Below are positions 56,642 through 64,000 of a stretch of DNA of 64,000 nucleotides, one piece after another (position 1 is the first letter of the stretch; every line of letters starts with the position of its first letter). The position numbers were made by a program, and so were the translations under genes. This DNA is from Argyresthia goedartella (lineage: Eukaryota; Arthropoda; Insecta; Lepidoptera; Argyresthiidae): assembly GCA_949825045.1 (NCBI GenBank), contig OX463818.1, positions 34,922,906 to 34,986,905 on the forward strand, given 5' to 3'. A model generated the notes under the pieces. It had not been told where the DNA came from. It saw only the letters and a list, made by a program, of their open reading frames with translations, and ran no database searches.

Positions 56642-59600
56642 ATGGATATCATATATAAATTTACAGATAGTATTTTCTCATGTTCTTCTACCGGTGACTC
56701 TGACAGTGCGGGAAGCGGGTGGGCGGGCGCGTCACTTTCCGGCAGCCTGAAACGCGTATTCATGCAGTCGGAGTTCAACTTCAATGTCGTGCATATCAAC
56801 GCCCAAAGCATTCCTGCTAGCTATGCTGATCTCCTTGAAGCTTTCAGCGATAAGAGAATACATGGAGTTCTTGTCTCAGAATCCTTTCTCAAACCATCTC
56901 TTCCTTTCTCCATGTATTCTCTGCCAGGGTTCAGGCTCTATCGCAATGATAGGACGGGTAAAGCTGATGGCGGCGTGGCTATCTATTTACCTTCTGACAT
57001 TCCTTGCAAAGTCATCAGCCACTCGCCAAGCCTGTACTCTGGTTCGGCTGAGCATCTCTTCCTTGAGATCAGCTTGCATCACCACAATATTCTTCTGGGT
57101 GTATATTATAGCCCCTCACTTCGCATCGATTACTTTGAATCTTTTGAAAAGCTACTAAAAGACTTAACTCCTCTCTATAGTGACTCTCTCATACTCGGTG
57201 ATTTTAACACCTGTCTTCTAAAAAATAATGCCCGCTCCGCCAAACTTGAATCTATTCTACATTCCTTTGACTTGCATATTCTACCCCTTGGCGCTACTCA
57301 CTTTCAACCACATTGTACTCCCTCTCTTCTCGATCTTATGATCGTCTCCAACACAGCTAAGGTGGCTTCCCATGGCCAGCTTACTGCCCCCTTCTCCTAT
57401 CACGACCTGGTTTATCTCTCATACAAAGTCAGGCCCCATAAGCGCAAAGCCAAATTTCTTGATATGCGGAGCTTCAAAGGCGTGAACCTCGATTCCCTTA
57501 AATTCGATGCCTCATCTATTGATTGGACCCCTGTCATCACTAGCGAAACCGTTGATGACAAAATCCTGAAGTTTAACTCGATTGTCCTGGGACTGTTCGA
57601 CAAGCACGCACCAATGAAAAAGGTCAGGGTCAAACATCTCCCTGCCCCATGGTTGACCGACTCCATCAAGCGTTTAATGGCAAAAAGAAACCGTGCGAAA
57701 GGGCGATATAAGCGAGACTCAACCAACGAAAATCTTGTAACTTTCAAACGCCTCCGTAACCTGTGCAACCGCATGTGCCGCGATGCCAAGCGACGACACA
57801 TCCATCAGCGTATGTACACCCCAGCTCGGGTCTGGAAGTTCCTTAAAACCATTGGTGTTGGCAAGCCCCAGGAATCCTCTTCAGGTAATGTCGATCTCAA
57901 CGGTCTCAACCAGTTCTTCTCTTCTCCCCCCGTCGTGATGGACCCTGCCGCTAAGTAGGCAACCCTTCGTCGTCTACGGCTAAAGGCTGTAGTCTGCACC
58001 TCACCGTTCAACTTCAGCTTCGTTGGAATTGGCGCAGTTAGAAAGGCAGTGCTAGCTATCACATCCAAAGCTGCTGGTGGCGACAACGTCAGCCATCAAA
58101 TGATCCACAGCGTCCTTGAAGAGTTGCTTCCTCCAATTACCCACATTATCAACTTCTCTCTATCTGATAGCTCCTTTCCTAGTCTGTGGAAGAAAGCATT
58201 CGTCATCCCACTGCCCAAAAATTCCAATCCTTCCTCCTTCAAAGATTATAGGCCCATATCTATCTTACCCATTCTCTCTAAGGTCCTTGAATCCATAGTT
58301 CACTCCCAACTCTCCTCCTACCTTTCATCAAACAAACTTCTTAATCCGTACCAATCTGGGTTCAGACCAGGGCATAGTACTACCACAGCACTTTCGAAAG
58401 TCAGTGATGACATACAGCTAGCGATGGATCAGAAGTTAGTCACTGTGCTAGCCCTGCTTGACATCAGCAATGCCTTCAACTGCGTCGATTTTGACATCCT
58501 TGTCGCAATATTGAGCTCACTGAATGTGTCCTTCCACGCTGCTAACTGGTTCGACTCATACCTGAGAGGTCGTCAGCAACGAATTAAGTCTGAAGAGACT
58601 GAAACTCAATGGTGTGATCTTTCCTCAGGAGTGCCTCAAGGTGGTATTCTCTCTCCTCTTCTATTTTCAGTCTTCATAAACTCCATCTCCGACGTCCTCT
58701 CTTCTTCGTATCATCTGTACGCAGATGATCTCCAAATTTATCGCCACTTTTCGCCCTGCGATGTAGCTTCATCTGTAGAGACACTGAATGCTGACCTCGA
58801 GAATGTGAAAGACTGGGCCTCATCATACGGGCTATTGGTAAACCCGACCAAATCACAAGCCATGATTTTAGGAACCAGGCACACTCTTTCCTTATTACAA
58901 AAGCCCATTGTTCCTGTATCGTACAATGGCATCATAATAGAGTTTACTGACAAAGCCAAAAACCTCGGGGTTATTTTTGACAGCCATCTGTCTTGGTCTC
59001 CACATGTCAGCGAGGTCAGCAGACGGGTCTTTGCGTCCTTCCACTCCCTCAGGCGGCTGCAGTACTTCCTGCCACGGCAGACCAAAATCACTCTTGCACA
59101 GTCCCTTCTCCTGCCCCTAATCGATTACGCCGATGTCAGTTGGGCAAGCGCGAACGAAGATCTACTGAACAAACTCTAACGACTTCAGAATCTCGGGAAT
59201 CGGTTTATCTTTGGGTTGCGCAAATTCGACCACGTTTCTCAATATCGCAAAGAGTTGGGGTGGCTAACGATTCGTCGTCGCCGAGACTTTCATATTCTTT
59301 CATATCATTTTATTATATTGAAAAATCCGCGCTACCCCAGCTACCTTCGACAGCGCTTTGAGTATCTCTTTTCAGGAGATCGGCACCGGAGATCTCACAC
59401 GGTCTCACTCTTAGCCACACCAAGGCACAACACCTCGGCGTATGAGTACACCTTCAGGTTGCAGGCGGTCCGACTGTGGAACGTACTTCCTTGCAAGATA
59501 AGAGACAGTCCCACTCTTTTCTCTTTCAAAAACCGGGTAAAAGAGCACTTCCTCTCTCTTTCATGATAGTAGTTATAGTATGTATATTATTACTATATGT

Positions 59601-59880
59601 ACAGGTTTATGTATCTATTGGTACTTATTTAGTAGTTTGGTATATATATTATTTTACATATTTTATAGATATTCAATTTATTTATTTATTATTTATTATA
59701 GATAAGTTATTTGATATTGTGCACTGCCTAGCCTTTCTTGGTAATTTTTCCTATCATGCCTTGGTTTGCTGGAAGAAATATCTTTTTAGAGATAAGCTCG
59801 CCTTTGTACATATGTTTTCACCAAATGTAACTTTTTATTTATCTTTGTGCAATAAAGAATTATGAATTATGAATTATGAA
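56642..59880 (+). pseudogene. Almost intact LINE, one long frame with two nonsense codons
   Basis: From ATG 56642 a single frame of about 975 codons runs to 59566. The endonuclease has HINAQSIPASYADLLEAF, LVSESFLKP, SLILGDFNTCLL and the SYHDLVYL box. A linker (PAPWLTDSIKRLMAKRNRAK) leads to the reverse transcriptase (YRPISILPILSKVLES, QSGFRPGHSTTTAL, LLDISNAFNCVDFDIL, SGVPQGGILSPLLF, YHLYADDLQIY). The C-terminal domain follows. Only TAG at 57956-57958 and TAA at 59177-59179 interrupt it. Both are explained by C-to-T changes of Gln codons (CAG, CAA). The 3' end has AATAAAG and a gaattat repeat tail (59861-59880). No separate ORF1 is seen. Confidence 0.85.
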
Positions 59881-61410
59881 ATTTTGGGCATGCATTTATT
59901 TCGCTTACCTATCAGACATTAGAGAAATATCAGTTAAGTTCCCTGAGTTGAGTAGTTTACTTACAATTTGCAGTTTTAGTCGAAAGTTGAAAAATTTCCA
60001 TACAAACTAAAAACTTAAATAACTTTTTTATTTTTATTTATTTAATATACAAGTACGATAACAACAACCCAGTTTGCTGTACAAAGTCAAATAGTTAAAC
60101 AATGTCAGTATCAATTTAGGTAAGTCGATTTCACAGGCAGGGAATAAAGGTATAATATGTGTTGCTGTTTTGTATTGCTGCAATGTATGCATTAACTTGA
60201 CAACCTCTAGTTTTGGACTACCAGTTTATGGGGTCAAAAAATCGTTGCAAATTAGCTATAGTATAGGCCCTCTCCAGGAATTGGTCGATTTACCAATCAC
60301 CTTGTATGCATTTAAAATATATAGTAAAAATATTGATATTATTTTCGATGAAATTGTTTTGTTAAGAGTCGTTTTTTCTGGTGAATGAATTTTTAATGTT
60401 CCATAATAATAATAATAATAATAATATTAAAAAATTAAAATTTAATTACTTTAATTAAATTTTAATTTAGTAGTAGTACTTGTTTTATTTATATTATAAG
60501 AAGTTATTTCCTATACTATATTATCTTGTCATAAATAATATGATAAGGTTAAAAGTAAGTTGCCGTGTTTATGACTAGTGAAAGCTGTATTCCTAGACAT
60601 AAGAACCGTAATCACGTTACATACGGTGCTAATGCCTAGGATAAGCACATTTTTATTATTATGTTGCACTATTCATAAAGATTATTTGCTCAATTATAAA
60701 AAAATATTAATGTTCTCACAACATAATAAACACAGTTTTAAAGGGAACAATTGTTTTACAGATAAAAATTATGAAACATGATATTTTTTCAAAACTGTGA
60801 CCCTGATCATTATTTTTCAGAAAAAAACTTTAGGCGCGAATATCTCGAAACTATACTTCTAGGACTTACGGTTGTCTAAGTTGCCGGCAGAGTAGGCCTC
60901 CAGTGTGGTGGGAAAACCACCAAGGTGGCAACACTGGTCAAAACATAATGTCAAGTCAATGTCAACAAAACAAAATTCATTACATAGTACCTATCCAATT
61001 AAATGTCTTTGGTTCATTCGTTTCGTTTCGTTTTCGTTTACTACAGTCATTTATTATGATACGTTTGGTATCCCTGTAAATAGTCTGTCTGTGCTCGTTT
61101 CATTCGAATGCGCTCCTCTAGTATTACGTAGTATCCCTATATATATAGTCTGTGATCCCTATATAGTTTGTGCGCTCCCCTGTCTCCACAGAGTACACAT
61201 TTTGACAGAGTACATTTACCTGTCTCCGCTACGCCGCGATTTCGGCTGGTTTTTATCATCATCAAACAAACAGCCTCAAAAACCTCAGCATTGTCCCTGG
61301 ACCTGGAGCACTGACCACTAAGCCTAGTTTTGGATTTGAAGCCCTTCATTACTCCACTAGCTTGTTTTGTTTTGGACTTTCGAGCTCATTTTTGGATGTA
61401 ATCTTCAAGA
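59881..61410. other. Intergenic DNA and THAP-gene promoter side
   Basis: AT-rich, with a triplet run at 60403-60426. The 450 bp before 61411 have mixed composition and should contain the THAP gene promoter and 5' UTR, but no core element is clear. Confidence 0.35.
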
Positions 61411-62453
61411 ATGGTTTCTGAAAAACGATGCTGCGTCCCTAACTGTGATACAACCCGTAAGTGAACTGTTTTTCGGGATGAGTTTCCTTCGAATGAGAGT
61501 GTTATCATTGTAATTGCTGAGCAATCTTCTATCAACTAAAAACACCCTTCTAATCTAAAAATCGGAGGCCAGATTTTAAGTTTTGAACATTTTCTTTATA
61601 TTTTTTGTAAGCGTGGTGGTCTTGTGGTTACACCACTCACCTATACTGCAGGAAATGGTGTTTAATTCTCTTGTGTTGTGCTAATAAAATATAGGAAAAC
61701 CGGATGGAGTGTAGATAAGGGGCGCCAAGAATAAAAACTTAGATTTATTTGCTTTTGCCCCCTTATTGACACTGACCAGAAATCTTTTTATGTAGTATGA
61801 ATAACTACATCTTTTTATTTCATATCAGGTGAAGACAATATACCACTCCATGCCTTTCCAAATCCTGATAAGGAAAATGAAAGATTCAACTTTTGGATTT
61901 TTAACATAGGGGGAGAGGTATCAGACCTCGAAGCTCGATATATATTCAAACGACGAAGGGTTTGTCGTAAACATTTTGAAGCAAAATATCATGCTGCAGC
62001 AAACACTCTTTTTACAAATGCTATCCCAACATTACATATACCAAGTAAGATAAATGTTTTTGATTTAATCATTTGCGCTTAGTAATAATTTAGTAATCCA
62101 GACATCAAAATTTTTGATGCTGGTAGTTGTCAAGTAGTGCTTGTTAAGTCAATAACTTTGTTGTCTTTCATAGATTGTATGTCACTTACCTTTCAGGTCC
62201 AATATTCGACAAGAGACGTGAAATGTCGTCCAAAATATTAACTCTCTTGAAAGATGTACCAGATGAAAAATTAGATAGAGTGTACAATAATATTGTGAAA
62301 ACTATCAATGAAGAAAAAATCGGTCAAGTGCGAGTCGAACTACCACAAGAAGGCACTATAATACAACAAAAAACGGAAAAAATATCATGTCTCTTAAACA
62401 AGAGAAGATTAATTGATGGTCTTTCATTCGAAGAAGACCCCCTGAAGTTATAG
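61411..62453 (+). CDS. THAP-domain protein, small
   Basis: THAP domains are C2CH zinc fingers that bind specific DNA. They occur in host regulators and in P-element transposases. Three exons join in phase: 61411-61456, 61829-62044 and 62197-62453, giving 172 residues. Exon 1 gives MVSEKRCCVPNCDTT, with the first two zinc Cys. Exon 2 has IPLHAFPNPDKENERFNFWI, then RVCRKHF (C-x2-H) and AIPTLHIP, the AVPTL-like box that closes the domain. Exon 3 is an acidic/basic helical tail (SKILTLLKDVPDEKLDRVYN) without a second known domain. Splice sites are all good and there are no stops. It differs from the THAP exon in the P-like element. The stop lies within about 10 bp of a LINE 3' end, so the original C-terminus may have been longer. 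Confidence 0.8.
61613..61685 (+). mobile_element. Degenerate tRNA-like SINE head
   Basis: gcgtggtggtcttgtggtta...ctatactgcagg looks like the A-box half of a tRNA-derived SINE. The B box is poor (gtgtttaattc). In THAP gene intron 1. Confidence 0.3.
61702..61777. mobile_element. Second copy of the 35424-35516 MITE
   Basis: ggagtgtagataaggggcgc, caaga, aacttagattt and cccccttattgacact follow the reverse complement of the RpS3-intron copy closely. In THAP gene intron 1; no clear target duplication. Confidence 0.65.
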
Positions 62454-62587
62454 TTATAGTTTATCGCGGGCCACTTTTCCCAACTTGATGTCTTAATTTT
62501 GCGCCTATTTTGCGTGACGTGGGTTAGGGGCACTACTCCTGCCAACCCAGCTCCTGTAGGAAGCCTAGCAGACCCTTAATGTTGACC

Positions 62588-62593
62588 AATAAA
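62588..62593 (+). terminator. Candidate polyadenylation signal for the THAP gene
   Basis: AATAAA 135 nt past the stop codon, inside sequence derived from the reversed LINE 3' end. Use is inferred. Confidence 0.35.
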
Positions 62594-63352
62594 TATATAA
62601 TAATAATGTTGGTGAGTTACCTTTGTGTGTTGTCGTAGGGTTTTCCTGAACCATCTGAATGGCAATGGTGGTATTATGGGTTTTGGTCCCTCCACCATCT
62701 GTTCTGAACCCAACCTTGCAAGTGCGTCGGCTGTGTCGTTGCCACGCGAGCCACTGTGTCCCTTTATCCATTGTAGGGTAACAATACTGTGGTTACATAC
62801 CTCTCACAGGGCTTGGTGGCACACGTATATAAGCCCAGAACTGATGGTGTTGCTTTGTAGGGCTTGCAGAACTGCTTTGCTGTCGGATAATATGTGAATA
62901 GGGAAATCCTTTACCTCTTTCTGCAATAGCTGCAGTAGCCATTATGATGCCCATGCACTCGGCTTGGAAGATGGTGTTGTGGGCACCTAATGATGTTGAT
63001 TTCCTCAGGTTTAGATCTTCCGAGATTGCCCCGGCTTATCCTTACTTCTTTTTGATTGAGGCCCTCCCAAGGGTCTTCATGCAGTTGTATTTTATACCTT
63101 TTGTCGAAGAAATATTGTTTGGGTATCCTGTCAGTCTCTGCTTCTAATAGCGGCTCCTTACCTATATAATCATCGAGTATTTCAGTGTGGGGTACCCTAT
63201 CATGTATCCATAGGTTAAGTTTTTTAAGACACACCGCAGTTGCATTCACCTCTTGCTTGATGAAGAGGTGAAGCGGCGGCAGATCCAGTATGACTTCCAA
63301 GGCCGCTGTGGGTGTGGTCCTCATGCATCCCGTTGCTGCCATGCAAGCCAGC

Positions 63353-63468
63353 CTCTGGAGTCTTTGTGGTTTAGCTTCGACAGTGGATAGTTTGGTTCGT
63401 GGCCATCAAACTCTGGAGTCTTTGTAGTTTAGCTTCGACAGTGGATAGTTTAGTTCGTGGCCATCAAA
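63353..63468. repeat. 58-bp direct duplication in the RNase H LINE
   Basis: ctctggagtctttgtggttt...gtggccatcaaa at 63353-63410 is repeated at 63411-63468 with few changes. It breaks the LINE frame between GAIV and MAATGC. Confidence 0.9.
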
Positions 63469-64000
63469 CTATCGCGCCGTAGCTTATTATCGGTCTGATG
63501 AAAGCTGAGTATAGCCAAAGGGTAGTTTTCGGTCTTAGCCCCCAGGTTTTACCTACCATTCTTCGGCACTGCCAAAATGTGACAGTCGCTTTGCCAATCT
63601 TGTTATTCAGATATTTGCTCCAATTCAGCTTGCTATCTAGTATTACACCTAGGTACTTTACCTCAGAAGTAAATTGTAGCTCTGTACCAAACAATCTGGG
63701 TGGGCGATAGCTGCCCAGATTGCGCCTGTTGGTGTTACGTTATTTAACATTATATTACCATACCATACCAACATTACCATTTCCATCTTATTTGGGTTGA
63801 CTGATAGTTCGTTTGTGTGCACCAGCGTTCCACGGTCCGCAGTGCTGCTTGGGGGACATCACATACAGTACTTGTGACGATTCCACTTGTTAGTACCACT
63901 ATATCATCGGCATATCCTACCGTTTGTCGTTAGTGTTGTGTGTTCAGTTTGGTGATGAGGTCTATCGCCACCAGGTTCCAAAGCAGCGGCGAGAGAACAC

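Larger units (their letters stand above)
62455..64000 (-). pseudogene. LINE with RNase H domain, cut by the window edge
   Basis: Reading from 64000: the reverse transcriptase end (GYADDIVVL near 63930), FTSEVKYLGVILDSKLNWSK, MVGKTWGLRPKTTLWLYSAF and IRPIISYGAIV (63694-63464). The connection follows: GCMRTTPTAALEVILDLPPL and HLFIKQEVNATA (63342-63200). The RNase H core comes next with FQAECMGI, LSDSKAVLQALQS and NDTADALARLGSE (to about 62700). An RNase H domain after the reverse transcriptase places it in the I/LOA/R1-type group, unlike the Jockey-like copies elsewhere here. Frameshifts at about 62930 and a 58-bp duplication at 63353-63468 make it dead. The 3' end lies next to the THAP gene stop. 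Confidence 0.8.

Overview
The window is eukaryotic nuclear DNA from an insect, most likely a moth or butterfly. The genes have spliced exons with GT-AG introns. The DNA between them is AT-rich and packed with non-LTR retrotransposon (LINE) copies, TTAA- and TA-flanked miniature elements and a dispersed (GTCC)n repeat whose sequence I recognise from lepidopteran genomes. I see no bacterial-type operons and no CRISPR array. The species cannot be named from the sequence alone.

Host genes in order are: the last exon (942-1125, +) of an unidentified protein ending in a CAAX box (CSIM); NARS2, mitochondrial asparaginyl-tRNA synthetase (3 exons, 5060-3389, -); TMEM33/Kr-h2 (5 coding exons from 7450 to 23528, +, with about 15 kb of transposon-filled introns); RpS3 (4 exons, 36229-32185, -); a possible terminal exon of an unknown gene (53546-53683, +); and a complete small THAP-domain gene (3 exons, 61411-62453, +). 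These genes have no evident shared pathway. The interest lies in how transposons have shaped the ground around and inside them.

The mobile fraction includes a nearly full-length two-ORF LINE (8959-13476, -) inserted in a 35-bp satellite and flanked by a 129-bp duplication. It also includes LINE relics at 7770-8240, 28290-30680, 36485-38900, 40441-41290, 44674-49560 (with a 1.47-kb segment in three tandem copies), 49560-52390, 54240-55640 and 62455-64000. One more LINE (56642-59880) would be open except for two in-frame stops. DNA transposons are diverse: a 1,671-bp THAP-bearing P-element-like transposon (18674-20344) with an 8-bp target duplication confirmed by two uninterrupted sister sites in this window; a tyrosine-recombinase (Crypton-like) relic (16492-17880, -); an intron-containing IS630/Tc1-mariner-superfamily transposase with unusual catalytic spacing and three in-frame TAA codons (44483-41750, -); and about ten MITEs or fold-back elements, one with an informative empty-site copy.

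TMEM33 is unusual in its own right. The splice donor of exon 4 has been amplified into a 24-bp minisatellite of about ten units, most carrying GTGAGT. The end of the last coding exon, including the stop codon, has been tandemly repeated five times with an exact 269-bp period.
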